Source: Pseudomonas sp. ACN8
GTDB lineage: Bacteria; Pseudomonadota; Gammaproteobacteria; Pseudomonadales; Pseudomonadaceae
Assembly (NCBI RefSeq): GCF_002303925.1
Contig: NZ_MRCS01000011.1
Location: 62,001 to 126,000 of the forward strand
Direction: 5' to 3'
DNA length: 64,000 nt
Position numbers and translations under genes: made by a program. Below are positions 29,368-38,159 of this stretch, piece by piece; position 1 is the stretch's first letter; every line of letters starts with the position of its first letter. The notes below the pieces were generated by a model. The model saw only the letters and a list, made by a program, of their open reading frames with translations, had not been told where the DNA came from and did no database searches.

Positions 29368-30405
29368 ATGCAGACGATCGTTGTCCGTTATCTCGAAACG
29401 GTGATCAATAAAACTACCGGCGGATCCAGCCAAGTCGTTCTGGGAACGGAAATTTACGAAGATATCCGTGAAACACTGATTCCAGGGATGCCGCGCTCCA
29501 AGCCGGGGACAGCCCTACACCCGGTTTTCCTGACCAAATGCTTCATCAATGACAGCAATCACCTTTGGCGACTCGAATCGATAAAGTCGACCGCCGCCAC
29601 GGCTACGCGGCCCGCTGTTTTTTCGGTGCTGATTCAAAGACAGGATGTTTCTAAAGAGATTTTTCTGAATCAGACGCTGAAAAAAGACAAAAGCTTGAAG
29701 CTACAGAAACTTCTGGGGCGCCAAGGGAAACTGGTCGAAGTGGACTATGGGTTCGTGCAGCGAAGCGCACGCACAGATGCGTCGAGCAAGTCCAACAAGC
29801 GGTACATGGACACGCTGCTTGAGGCCGAGATGCATAAGCGCAGGCTTGCTGTCGTTGTGAAGGTGATATCAAAAAATCTTGTTCAGGTTGCCCCTGTGAC
29901 ATCAAGAGCTATTGCCGTCGAAGACAGGTCAGCCTTCAAGCTGGAACAGGCTACCTTGGACAAAATGCCTCGCTACCAAAACAGCGGAAAAGAAAGCTAT
30001 GTGCTTTGCAGCATGCTTGAGTGCGTTTCGACCCAACGAATTTTGCCTCCAATCAGCTATTTCGGCGACGGGAGGGATACAGGGAGGAGCGTTAAGTACC
30101 CTGTTGCGCTGAGTGTCACCGAGAGCAAGTTGCTGAGGTCAGCGCTGATTCACGCCGTGGGAGCCTCCGGTTATGTTCCGTACAACGACTTACTTCAGGC
30201 TCAGCTTAAAGCTCAAAAGCTGCAGGAAGTCGTCGACCAACTCAATACAGCGTTGGACATTCGCAATACCGCATTGAGGCAGCTTGTTGCTGTCCAGAAG
30301 CTAGCCAAAAGGTGGGCGGCGGAAATGGGGCTTGAGTATGAGGATGAGCTCGAATTTCAACGAAATCTGGATGCTGAAAATGAAGTCGCGGCCACTGTTT
30401 TTTAA
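29368..30405 (+). CDS. Unrecognised 345-aa protein with possible PemK/MazF-like core
   Basis: Start ATG 29368 has an AGGGA ribosome site 5 bases upstream; a GTG at 29299 is less likely. I do not recognise the protein as a whole. Residues about 157-230 (KRRLAVVVKVISKNLVQVAPVTS, then ESYVLCSMLECVSTQRIL) resemble the order of strands in PemK/MazF-like folds: a basic patch before a VVV strand, APVTS, and a late VSTQR. The N-terminal 150 residues are mixed alpha/beta with many lysines. Residues about 275-318 form a likely coiled coil. Base composition is lower in GC than the neighbouring core genes, which suggests acquisition. No antitoxin-like partner is adjacent. Function unknown. Confidence 0.6.
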   Translation: MQTIVVRYLETVINKTTGGSSQVVLGTEIYEDIRETLIPGMPRSKPGTALHPVFLTKCFINDSNHLWRLESIKSTAATATRPAVFSVLIQRQDVSKEIFLNQTLKKDKSLKLQKLLGRQGKLVEVDYGFVQRSARTDASSKSNKRYMDTLLEAEMHKRRLAVVVKVISKNLVQVAPVTSRAIAVEDRSAFKLEQATLDKMPRYQNSGKESYVLCSMLECVSTQRILPPISYFGDGRDTGRSVKYPVALSVTESKLLRSALIHAVGASGYVPYNDLLQAQLKAQKLQEVVDQLNTALDIRNTALRQLVAVQKLAKRWAAEMGLEYEDELEFQRNLDAENEVAATVF

Positions 30406-30418
30406 CAAGCAAAACGAA

Positions 30419-30447
30419 TTGACACCGCCTTCATCGGTTAATATCAT
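30419..30447 (+). promoter_or_regulatory. Sigma-70 promoter of a candidate small RNA
   Basis: TTGACA at 30419-30424 and TATCAT at 30442-30447 are separated by exactly 17 bases. It begins 14 bases after the stop of the 345-aa gene and points to a terminator 75-100 bases downstream with no convincing gene between. Confidence 0.7.
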
Positions 30448-30453
30448 TGGCTC

Positions 30454-30547
30454 ACATGGCCTGGCAAAGAGAGCAGAACTCTACCCAGGCGACAGGGTTA
30501 ATACCCTCTTCTGTGAAAGTAAAACCGCCTTTAGGGGCGGTTTTTTT
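30454..30547 (+). ncRNA. Candidate small RNA, about 94 nt
   Basis: Bounded by the promoter at 30419-30447 and the terminator at 30521-30547. Internal foldable pieces are AGAG-CAGAA-CTCT and AGGGT-TAAT-ACCCT. An open frame starting at an ATG near 30456 lacks a ribosome site and reads through the terminator, so a non-coding product is more likely. I do not recognise it as a named Pseudomonas small RNA. Confidence 0.5.
30521..30547 (+). terminator. Rho-independent terminator
   Basis: AAAACCGCC and GGGCGGTTTT pair across a short loop and are followed by a T-run to 30547. It ends the candidate small RNA and any read-through from the 345-aa gene. Confidence 0.9.
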
Positions 30548-30630
30548 ATGTCTGTTCAAATGCTCAATTTGTTTTAGCAACCTCAACCCTGCCCGCATCG
30601 CTGCGGGCAGCGCGTCCGATCAACGAACTA

Positions 30631-32115
30631 TTACCGACTAACCTTCCACGCATCCCCCGCAGGTGCCGTACCGTGGTCATACGGCTTGGCGATCCACATG
30701 TAAAGCAGGCCCAGGCCAATCACGATGACAGTGCTCAGCACCATCGCGTAGTTGATGTACCACGCGGCGTCCGGGGTGCGTGGCCAGGCCATGTTGATGA
30801 TGGCGCCGACGCCGTAGACCAGCGCGCCGACGTTCACCACCCAGCCCCAGGCGCCGAGGGTGAATTTGCCGCTGGGTTTCCAGCCCTTCATGCGGGCGTA
30901 CAGGGCTGCGAGCACGATCATCTGAAACGCCAGGTAGATGCCGATGGCCGCGAAACTGACGATGGTGGCGACCGCGTCTTGCAGGAAGAAGCCGAGAATG
31001 ATGATCAGTGCCGGCAGGACACCGGACACGAACAGTGCGGCAACTGGAACCTGAGTCGTAGGGGAAATTTTTTTCAGTAGTCGGCTGCCGATGACCATTT
31101 CGTCACGGGCGTAGGAATACAGCAGACGACTGGCCGCCGCTTGCAGGCTGATCACGCAGGAGATGAAGGAAATCATCACCACGCCCATCACCACTTTCGA
31201 ACCGACCGGGCCGAAGGCGTTGTTGAGGATGGTGGTGACCGGGTCCTTGTCGGTGCCGTTGATCACCGCCTGCATGTCCGGCACGGCCAGGATCAGCGCC
31301 AGGCAGGCGAACATCGCCGCGATGCCGCCGATGTAGATGGTCATGCGCATGGCCACCGGGATCTGCTTGCTCGGGTTGGGGGTTTCTTCGGCCACGTCGC
31401 CGCAGGCCTCGAAGCCGTAGTACAGGAACATCCCCGCCAGCGACGCGGTGAGGAACGCCGGCAGGTACGAGCCGTCGACGCTGATATCGAAGGTGTTGAA
31501 CAACACGCTGATGGGTTGATGACGCTCGAAAATCAGCAGGTAAACGCCAACGATCACCGCGCCCACCAGTTCGCAGAGGAAGCCGAACATGGCGATCCGC
31601 GCCAGCACCTTGGTGCCGCTGAGGTTGACCAGGGTGGCGAACAACGTCAGGAACAGAGCGATGATGATGTTGGTGTTGTTGCTCGGTTCAAAGCCCATCA
31701 TGGCGGCGAGGTACGGACCGGCACCTACAGCAACGGCGGCGATGGTGACGCACAGGGCGATGGAGTAGATCCAGCCGACCATCCACGCCCAGCGCTTGCC
31801 CACCAAGCGGCGAGCCCACGGGTACACACCGCCGGAAATCGGGAACTGCGAAACCACTTCACCGAAGATCAGGCACACCAGCAACTGGCCGCAACCGACC
31901 AGCAAGTAGGCCCAGAACATCGGTGGCCCGCCCGCGGCGAGGCACAGGCCGAAGAGGGTATAAACCCCTACGACCGGAGAGAGATAGGTGAAGCCCAGGG
32001 CGAAGTTTTCCCACAGGCTCATGCTGCGGTTGAAGTTGGAGGTGTAACCCAGTTTGCGTAGTTGCTCGGCATCGCTGTCGGCAAGGGCTGCAGAGAGATC
32101 GGGTGATGCACTCAT
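30631..32115 (-). CDS. APC family amino acid/amine permease
   Basis: 494 aa from ATG 32115, with GGAG 8 bases upstream. About twelve hydrophobic helices are seen. Hallmarks are the early NFALGFTYLSPVVGVYTLFG and PISGGVYPWARRLVG segments of the amino acid-polyamine-organocation superfamily, of the GABA/choline-permease-like type. It imports an amino acid or amine across the inner membrane. It is upstream of aldehyde dehydrogenase and putrescine-type ABC genes, so GABA or a polyamine is a likely substrate; this is inference. A TTCGG-N4-CCGAA palindrome lies just upstream. Confidence 0.85.
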   Translation of the reverse strand: MSASPDLSAALADSDAEQLRKLGYTSNFNRSMSLWENFALGFTYLSPVVGVYTLFGLCLAAGGPPMFWAYLLVGCGQLLVCLIFGEVVSQFPISGGVYPWARRLVGKRWAWMVGWIYSIALCVTIAAVAVGAGPYLAAMMGFEPSNNTNIIIALFLTLFATLVNLSGTKVLARIAMFGFLCELVGAVIVGVYLLIFERHQPISVLFNTFDISVDGSYLPAFLTASLAGMFLYYGFEACGDVAEETPNPSKQIPVAMRMTIYIGGIAAMFACLALILAVPDMQAVINGTDKDPVTTILNNAFGPVGSKVVMGVVMISFISCVISLQAAASRLLYSYARDEMVIGSRLLKKISPTTQVPVAALFVSGVLPALIIILGFFLQDAVATIVSFAAIGIYLAFQMIVLAALYARMKGWKPSGKFTLGAWGWVVNVGALVYGVGAIINMAWPRTPDAAWYINYAMVLSTVIVIGLGLLYMWIAKPYDHGTAPAGDAWKVSR

Positions 32116-32143
32116 GTGTGATTGCTCCGGAAAATCGGCAGAT

Positions 32144-32157
32144 TTCGGATGTCCGAA
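32144..32157. promoter_or_regulatory. TTCGG-N4-CCGAA palindrome in the APC permease leader
   Basis: TTCGGATGTCCGAA, extendable by one base on each side, is centred about 35 bases upstream of the permease ATG. It matches the AauR-type pattern seen at aatJ but lies too close to the start to be a sigma-54 enhancer. An operator for another regulator is equally possible. Confidence 0.4.
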
Positions 32158-32259
32158 ACCGTGGCGGGGCATTTGCAGCGCCGCCAGGATCGGTGGTTAT
32201 TATTTTGAATTCCTGATGGTGCTTAGTGCCGGTTTCTACCTTGAAGCCGGGGTGACGCA

Positions 32260-32326
32260 ATCGCCAGCAGGCTGGCTCCCACAGGGAAATGCATTCCAAA
32301 CTGTGGGAGCCAGCCTGCTGGCGATG
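32260..32326. repeat. REPIN, reversed arm order (GCCAGC type)
   Basis: ATCGCCAGCAGGCTGGCTCC and its inverse are separated by only about 13 bases, with the GTGGGAG ends facing inward. This is opposite to most copies here. It lies between the permease start and the aldehyde dehydrogenase stop. Confidence 0.88.
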
Positions 32327-32329
32327 CTT

Positions 32330-33754
32330 TTAGTGCTTGAACATCACATGCCGAACGACGGTGTAGTCCTCAAGCCCGTACATGGACATGTCCTTGCCAT
32401 AGCCGGACAGTTTCTGACCTCCGTGAGGCATTTCGCTGACCAGCATGAAGTGCGTATTGACCCAGGTGCAGCCGTACTGCAAACGCGCCGACAGGCGATG
32501 AGCGCGGCCGACGTCGGCGGTCCACACGGAGGAGGCCAGGCCGTAGTCCGAATCGTTGGCCCAGCCCAGCACCTGTGTTTCATCGCTGAATTTAGTCACC
32601 GAGACCACCGGCCCGAACACTTCACGGCGCACGATTTCGTCGTCCTGTTGTGCATCGGCCAACACCGTCGGTTCGAAGAAGTAGCCATTGCCCTCAACCG
32701 CCTTGCCGCCAGTGATCAAACGAATGTGCGGCTGGGCAACGGCGCGCTCGACGAAACCGGTCACGCGGTCGCGGTGTTGCGCGGTGATCAGCGGGCCGAG
32801 TTCGGTCGACGGATCATCCTGCAAGCCGTACTTGATGCTGCTGACGGCGGCGCCGAGTTTCTCCACGAACTTGTCGTAGATGCCTTCCTGGGCATAGATG
32901 CGGCAGGCGGCGGTGCAGTCCTGGCCTGCGTTGTAGAAACCGAAGGTGCGGATGCCTTCGACGGCGGCATCGATGTCGGCGTCGTCGAAGATGATCACCG
33001 GGGCCTTGCCGCCCAGTTCCATGTGCATGCGTTTGACGCTGTCGGCGGTGCTGGAAATGATGTTCGAACCGGTGGCGATCGAACCGGTCAGCGACACCAT
33101 GCGCACTTTCGGGTGGGTCACCAGTGGACTGCCGACGGTAGGACCACGGCCGAACACCAGGTTGAGTACACCGGCCGGGAAAATCTCCGACGCCAGTTCG
33201 GCCAGACGCAGGGCGGTCAGCGGGGTTTGTTCCGACGGCTTGAGTACCACAGTATTACCGGCGGCCAGGGCCGGGGCGATTTTCCAGGCGACCATCATCA
33301 GCGGGTAGTTCCACGGTGCGATGGAAGCGATCACGCCCACCGGGTCGCGGCGGATCATCGAGGTGTGCCCCGGCAGGTACTCGCCACCGGCTGAACCGCT
33401 CATGCAGCGGCTGGCGCCGGCGAAGAAACGGAACACGTCGGCAATCGCCGGGATCTCGTCGTTCAGTGCGGCGCTGTAGGGTTTGCCGCAGTTGTCCGAT
33501 TCCAGTTTGGCCAGCTCTTCGCCGTGGGCCTCGATGACATCGGCGAGTTTGAGCAGCAGCCGTGAACGCTCTTTCGGCGGGGTTTGCGACCAGCTGTCGA
33601 ACGCGGCGTCGGCAGCGCGTACGGCGGCATCGACCTGGGCCTCGCTGGCTTCGTTGATTTCCACCAGCACACGACCCAAAGCCGGGTTGAAGACGGGTTG
33701 GGCGGGGCCTTCGCCGTCGAGCAGTTGGCCGTTGATCAAGAGTTTGGTTTGCAT
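32330..33754 (-). CDS. Aldehyde dehydrogenase, gamma-aminobutyraldehyde type
   Basis: 474 aa from ATG 33754, with GAGGACAAAGCC before it. The ALDH superfamily signature is complete: [10 protein letters not shown], the NAD-binding SLTGSIATG, catalytic base Glu in MELGGKAP (about 245), and nucleophile Cys in [10 protein letters not shown] (about 277). The combination resembles PatD/YdcW, which oxidises 4-aminobutanal to GABA in putrescine breakdown. A second, clearly paralogous gene is at 38160. The frame continues upstream through a REPIN to 33955, but that extension is repeat-derived. Confidence 0.85.
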   Translation of the reverse strand: MQTKLLINGQLLDGEGPAQPVFNPALGRVLVEINEASEAQVDAAVRAADAAFDSWSQTPPKERSRLLLKLADVIEAHGEELAKLESDNCGKPYSAALNDEIPAIADVFRFFAGASRCMSGSAGGEYLPGHTSMIRRDPVGVIASIAPWNYPLMMVAWKIAPALAAGNTVVLKPSEQTPLTALRLAELASEIFPAGVLNLVFGRGPTVGSPLVTHPKVRMVSLTGSIATGSNIISSTADSVKRMHMELGGKAPVIIFDDADIDAAVEGIRTFGFYNAGQDCTAACRIYAQEGIYDKFVEKLGAAVSSIKYGLQDDPSTELGPLITAQHRDRVTGFVERAVAQPHIRLITGGKAVEGNGYFFEPTVLADAQQDDEIVRREVFGPVVSVTKFSDETQVLGWANDSDYGLASSVWTADVGRAHRLSARLQYGCTWVNTHFMLVSEMPHGGQKLSGYGKDMSMYGLEDYTVVRHVMFKH

Positions 33755-33800
33755 GGCTTTGTCCTCACTAACACTTTTATTGTTCTGCTTGAACCGGCCC

Positions 33801-33904
33801 CCTGTAGGAGCGAGCCTGCTCGCGATGGTCTCAAACACACCGCGTTGAACCAGACTGAACGCGTCTTCGTTCACGTCCATCGCGAGCAGGCTCGCTCCTA
33901 CAGG
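33801..33904. repeat. REPIN (GCGAGC type)
   Basis: Arms CCTGTAGGAGCGAGCCTGCT and its inverse around a ~55-base spacer. It sits between the aldehyde dehydrogenase start and the ABC permease stop, splitting the locus into two units. Confidence 0.9.
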
Positions 33905-33920
33905 GGATGTTGGTTGTCGG

Positions 33921-34730
33921 TTACTTCCCACCACTGCCCGCCACACTCTCACCACCCCGCGTCAGGTAATAGGCACCAAGAATCGGCAGCATGGTCACGA
34001 TCATCACCAGCATCGCCACGACGTTGGTCACCGGCACGTCCCGTGGGCGGCTGAGCTGGTTGAGCAGCCACAACGGCAGGGTGCGTTCATGGCCGGCGGT
34101 GAAGGTGGTGACGATGATTTCGTCGAACGACAGGGCAAACGCCAGCATGCCGCCGGCCAGCAACGCCGAGCCGAGGTTCGGCAGGATGATGTAGCGGAAG
34201 GTCTGCCAGCCGTCGGCACCGAGGTCCATCGAGGCTTCGATCAAACTGTGGGAGGTACGGCGCAAACGGGCGATGACGTTGTTGTAGACGATCACCACGC
34301 AGAAGGTCGCGTGGCCGACGATGATGGTGAACATCCCCGGTTCGATGCCCAGTGTCTTGAAGGTCGCCAGCAGCGCGATCCCGGTGATGATCCCCGGCAG
34401 GGCAATCGGCAGGATCAGCATCAGCGAGATGCCTTGCTTGCCGAAGAAATCCCGGCGATACAACGCGGCCGAAGCCAATGTGCCAAGGACCATGGCGATC
34501 AGGGTGGCAATCGAGGCGATCTGCAACGACAGCTTGATGGCTTCCAGCACGTCCGGGCGCGAGAACGCCACGCCGATCCACTTCCAGGTGAAACCCTTGG
34601 GTGGAAAACTGAACGCCGCGTCTTCGGTGTTGAAGGCGTACAGGAAGATGATCAGGATCGGGAAGTGCAGAAACACCAGCCCGCCCCAGGCTGCGATGCG
34701 CAGGCCCAAAGAAGCTTTCTCAGAGTGCAT
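33921..34730 (-). CDS. Polyamine-type ABC transporter permease (PotI/YdcV-like)
   Basis: 269 aa with about six membrane helices. Its N-terminus [17 protein letters not shown] and the EAA loop [20 protein letters not shown] fit the PotC/PotI group. It overlaps the other permease gene by 11 bases, so the two are co-translated. It forms half of the inner-membrane channel for a putrescine-like solute. Confidence 0.87.
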   Translation of the reverse strand: MHSEKASLGLRIAAWGGLVFLHFPILIIFLYAFNTEDAAFSFPPKGFTWKWIGVAFSRPDVLEAIKLSLQIASIATLIAMVLGTLASAALYRRDFFGKQGISLMLILPIALPGIITGIALLATFKTLGIEPGMFTIIVGHATFCVVIVYNNVIARLRRTSHSLIEASMDLGADGWQTFRYIILPNLGSALLAGGMLAFALSFDEIIVTTFTAGHERTLPLWLLNQLSRPRDVPVTNVVAMLVMIVTMLPILGAYYLTRGGESVAGSGGK

Positions 34731-35667
34731 CGAAGGCCCCCAGTCGTTTGACGATGGACAGGTAGATGGCGATCAGCACGATCGGCACCAGGGTGAAGGC
34801 CGCGGCCATTGGCATGTTGCCGATCGCGCCTTGCTGGGCATACACCATGCTGCCGACGAAGTAGCCGGGCGGGCCGACCAGTTGCGGCACGATGAAGTCG
34901 CCCAGGGTCAGCGAGAAGGTGAAGATCGAGCCTGCGGCAATGCCCGGGACCGACAGCGGCAGAATCACTTGCGTGAAGGTCTGGCGCGGCTTGGCACCGA
35001 GGTCGGCGGAGGCTTGCAGCAGCGAGGGCGGCAGGCGTTCCAGCGAGGCCTGGATCGGCAGGATCATGAACGGCAGCCAGATGTAGACGAACACCATGAA
35101 GCGCCCCAGGTGCGAGGTCGACAAGGTGCTGCCGCCGACGCCAGGAATCCCCAGCACGAACTGCAGGACCGGTTCCAGTCCCAGGTGCTGCACGAACCAC
35201 TGCGCCACGCCGCCCTTGGCCAACAGCAGCGTCCAGGCGTAGGCCTTGACGATGTAACTGGCCCACATCGGCATCATCACCGCGATGTAGAAAAACGCCT
35301 TGGTCTTGCCGGTGGTGTAGCGCGCCATGTAGTAGGCAATCGGGAACGCGATGACGGCGCTGGCCATCGACACGACGACCGCCATGCCCAGGGTGCGCAG
35401 GATGATGTCGAAGTTCGACGGCTGGAACAGCGCGGTGAAGTTCGCCAGGGTCAGGTCGGGTGTGACCGCCATGGTGAAGTCATCGAAGGTGTAGAAGCCT
35501 TGCCACAGCAGCACCAGCAATGAGCCCAGGTAGATCGCGCCGAACCACAGCAACGGCGGCACCAGCAGCATCGACAGGTACAGGTTCGGCCGGCGATACA
35601 ACAGGTTGGAAAACCTGCGCAACGGCGAGCCGCCTGACGAGGTTTGAGAAATAGCCAGGGTGTTCAT
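34720..35667 (-). CDS. Polyamine-type ABC transporter permease (PotH/YdcU-like)
   Basis: 315 aa from ATG 35667, one base after the stop of the ATPase gene; an upstream Met at 35685 would overlap it. About six helices are seen. The EAA loop [20 protein letters not shown] and the [20 protein letters not shown] first helix fit PotB/PotH. It pairs with the 33921 permease. Confidence 0.87.
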   Translation of the reverse strand: MNTLAISQTSSGGSPLRRFSNLLYRRPNLYLSMLLVPPLLWFGAIYLGSLLVLLWQGFYTFDDFTMAVTPDLTLANFTALFQPSNFDIILRTLGMAVVVSMASAVIAFPIAYYMARYTTGKTKAFFYIAVMMPMWASYIVKAYAWTLLLAKGGVAQWFVQHLGLEPVLQFVLGIPGVGGSTLSTSHLGRFMVFVYIWLPFMILPIQASLERLPPSLLQASADLGAKPRQTFTQVILPLSVPGIAAGSIFTFSLTLGDFIVPQLVGPPGYFVGSMVYAQQGAIGNMPMAAAFTLVPIVLIAIYLSIVKRLGAFDAL

Positions 35668-35668
35668 C

Positions 35669-36706
35669 TCACACCCCGCCTGCAAGGGTATCGTGCAACT
35701 GGACCATCGCTTCCCGCGCCCAGCGTGCGCTGAGGCGCTGCCCGGTCTGGTGTTGCGCGCTGCTGTCGATCCACTGGATGTTGGCCTGGCTGATGTTCAG
35801 GGTCTGGCCGTTTTCCAGTTTCAGTTCATAGCGGGTGGCGCTGCCCTGGTACTGGATGTCGTGCAGCAAACCGCTGACTTCGATCTCGTGACTGGCCAGC
35901 GGGCCTTCGGCGAAGCGCACGTGTTCCGGACGAATCGAGAACGGCTGCGGATGGCCACTGAGCTGCTTGGCCAGATCACCGCGAATCACGTTGGAGGTGC
36001 CGACGAATTCCGCCACGAAGGTGGTGGCCGGTTTCATGTACAGGTTGCGCGGGCTATCGACCTGTTCGATGCGCCCCTTATTGAACACCGCCACCCGGTC
36101 GGACATCGACAACGCTTCGGTCTGGTCGTGGGTGACGAAAATGAAGGTGATGCCGAGCTGGCGTTGCAGCTTCTTCAGTTCGCCCTGCATTTGCTCGCGC
36201 AACTTCAGGTCGAGGGCGCCGAGGGGTTCGTCGAGCAACAGTACGCGAGGACGGTTGACCAAGGCACGGGCCAGGGCCACACGCTGGCGTTGGCCTCCGG
36301 AGAGCTGCACCGGCTTGCGCTCGCCATAGCCGCCGAGGGCGACCATCTCCAGGGATTCCTGGGCGCGCTTGAGGCGTTCGACCTTGCCGATGCCTTTGAC
36401 TTTCAAGCCGTAGGCGACGTTATCGCGAACGTTCATGTGCGGGAACAGCGCGTAATCCTGGAACACGGTGTTCACGTCACGCTGGTACGGCGGCAGGCCG
36501 GCGGCCTCTTCGCCATGAATACGGATGGAGCCTGCGCTCGGTTGTTCAAAACCGGCGATCAGGCGCAAACAGGTGGTCTTGCCCGAGCCGGACGGCCCCA
36601 GCATGGAGAAGAACTCGCCGTCCTGGATGTCGATGGAAACCCGGTCGACGGCTTTCACTTCGCCGAACTGACGGGAGACGTTGGTGAACTGGACTGCAAG
36701 CGTCAT
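35669..36706 (-). CDS. Polyamine-type ABC transporter ATP-binding protein (PotA/PotG/YdcT-like)
   Basis: 345 aa from ATG 36706. It has a Walker A (GPSGSGKTTCLR), signature (LSGGQRQR), Walker B (VLLLDEPLGALD) and switch His (FVTHDQTEALSMSDR). A C-terminal TOBE-like domain begins at about residue 270. The length is right for the PotA group. The frame stays open to 37132 through a REPIN and into the next gene, which is not real coding. Confidence 0.9.
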   Translation of the reverse strand: MTLAVQFTNVSRQFGEVKAVDRVSIDIQDGEFFSMLGPSGSGKTTCLRLIAGFEQPSAGSIRIHGEEAAGLPPYQRDVNTVFQDYALFPHMNVRDNVAYGLKVKGIGKVERLKRAQESLEMVALGGYGERKPVQLSGGQRQRVALARALVNRPRVLLLDEPLGALDLKLREQMQGELKKLQRQLGITFIFVTHDQTEALSMSDRVAVFNKGRIEQVDSPRNLYMKPATTFVAEFVGTSNVIRGDLAKQLSGHPQPFSIRPEHVRFAEGPLASHEIEVSGLLHDIQYQGSATRYELKLENGQTLNISQANIQWIDSSAQHQTGQRLSARWAREAMVQLHDTLAGGV

Positions 36707-36820
36707 GGTGCGGTGCTCCAAAAAGGCGAAGGCCGTCGCAGCGGCCCTGCCTGGACTTCTGAAAAAACGAACATCTTTTATCGGTGGGCCGAGCACGATA
36801 GTGGCAACGGCGCTGATCAA

Positions 36821-36913
36821 CTGTAGGAGTGAGCCTGCTCGCGATGAGGGCGGAACAGTCAGAATCGTTGTCGACTGACACTCCGCCATCGCGAGCAGGC
36901 TCGCTCCTACAGG
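36821..36913. repeat. REPIN (GCGAGC type)
   Basis: Arms CTGTAGGAGTGAGCCTGCTC and GCGAGCAGGCTCGCTCCTAC around a ~45-base spacer. The first arm has one unpaired change (GAGTGAG). It lies between the ATPase and the binding-protein genes. Confidence 0.9.
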
Positions 36914-36923
36914 GTGGGGCGGG

Positions 36924-38075
36924 TTATCTACCGCCCATGATCGCGATGTAATCCTGGGTCCAGCGGCTGTACGGCACGAACTTGCCGCCTTCAGCCTGTG
37001 GAGTTTTCCAGAAGGCGATCTTGTCGAACTGGTCGAAACCGTTGGTCTTGCAGCCTTCGGCGCCGAGCAATTCACTGCCCTGGCACGCCGCCGGAACCGC
37101 TGGCAGCGAGCCGAACCACGCCGCGACGTCACCCTGGACTTTCGGTTGCAGCGACCAGTCCATCCATTTGTAGGCGCAGTTCGGGTGCTTGGCCTCGGCG
37201 TGCAGCATGGTGGTGTCGGCCCAACCGGTAGCGCCTTCTTTCGGGATGGTCGAGGCGATTGGCTGCTTCTCGTTCATCAGGCCGTTGACCTGATATGGCC
37301 ACGCACCGGAGGCGACTACGCCTTCGTTCTTGAAGTCGCTCATTTGCACAGTGGTGTCGTGCCAGTAGCGGTGGATCAACGGCTGCTGGGCGCGCAGCAG
37401 GTCGAGTACGGCCTTGTACTGGGCTTCGGTCAGTTCATAGGGGTTCTGGATGCCCAGTTCCGGCTTGGCGGTCTTCAGATACAGCGCCGCGTCGGCGATG
37501 TAGATCGGGCCGTCATAGGCCTGCACGCGGCCCTTGTTCGGCTTGCCGTCCGGCAGGTTTTCCGCATTGAACAGCACGCCCCAGCTGGTGGGCGGGGTCT
37601 TGAACACGTTGGTGTTGTACATCAACACGTTCGGGCCCCACTGATACGGGGCGCCGTAGGTCTGCTTGTTGACCACGTACCAGGGTCCATCCTTGAGGCG
37701 CGGGTCGAGGTTTTTCCAGTTCGGGATCAACGCGGTGTTGATCGGTTGCACACGCTTGCCGACGATCAGGCGCAGGGACGCGTCGCCGGACGCCGTGACC
37801 AGGTCGTAGCCGCCCTTGGCCATCAGGCTGACCATTTCATCGGAGGTGGCAGCGGTCTTGACGTTGACCTTGCAGCCGGTTTCCTTCTCGAAACCGGTTA
37901 CCCAGTCGTAGGCCTTGTCACTCTCGCCACGTTCGATGTAGCCAGGCCAGGCCACAATATCCAGTTGGCCTTCGCCCGCCCCGACAGCTTTGAGCGGCTC
38001 GGCGGCCTGGACACTGGCGCTGGCCAGCAGCGCGGTGGTGATTGCACTGAGCAGTGCGGTCTTGTGCACGGACAT
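36924..38075 (-). CDS. Polyamine-type ABC transporter substrate-binding protein (PotD/YdcS-like)
   Basis: 383 aa. The signal peptide is KTALLSAITTALLASASVQA. The mature protein is a family 1 solute-binding protein with IVAWPGYIERG, GYDLVTASGDASLRLI and the YQWGPNVLMYNTNVF segment of the YdcS/PotD branch. An AGAGGGA ribosome site precedes ATG 38075. It is the first gene of the transporter set and would capture the solute in the periplasm. E. coli YdcS relatives are linked to putrescine; the substrate here is inferred. Confidence 0.87.
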   Translation of the reverse strand: MSVHKTALLSAITTALLASASVQAAEPLKAVGAGEGQLDIVAWPGYIERGESDKAYDWVTGFEKETGCKVNVKTAATSDEMVSLMAKGGYDLVTASGDASLRLIVGKRVQPINTALIPNWKNLDPRLKDGPWYVVNKQTYGAPYQWGPNVLMYNTNVFKTPPTSWGVLFNAENLPDGKPNKGRVQAYDGPIYIADAALYLKTAKPELGIQNPYELTEAQYKAVLDLLRAQQPLIHRYWHDTTVQMSDFKNEGVVASGAWPYQVNGLMNEKQPIASTIPKEGATGWADTTMLHAEAKHPNCAYKWMDWSLQPKVQGDVAAWFGSLPAVPAACQGSELLGAEGCKTNGFDQFDKIAFWKTPQAEGGKFVPYSRWTQDYIAIMGGR

Positions 38076-38159
38076 GGGAATTCCCTCTTCTTTAATTATG
38101 GTCGGGGCAGTGTCTTGAACGTGGTGAAGCGCGCCGTTGGTGGCTTGTTATTAGCGTAG

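Noticed and set aside
30447..30641. 64-aa open frame in the candidate small RNA
   Set aside because: No ribosome site, and it reads straight through a strong terminator.
33755..33955. N-terminal extension of the first aldehyde dehydrogenase
   Set aside because: It translates the REPIN at 33801-33904 and overlaps the neighbouring permease stop; ATG 33754 has a good ribosome site.
36707..37132. 142-codon N-terminal extension of the polyamine-type ATPase
   Set aside because: It runs through a REPIN and into the binding-protein gene; the ABC domain begins at ATG 36706.
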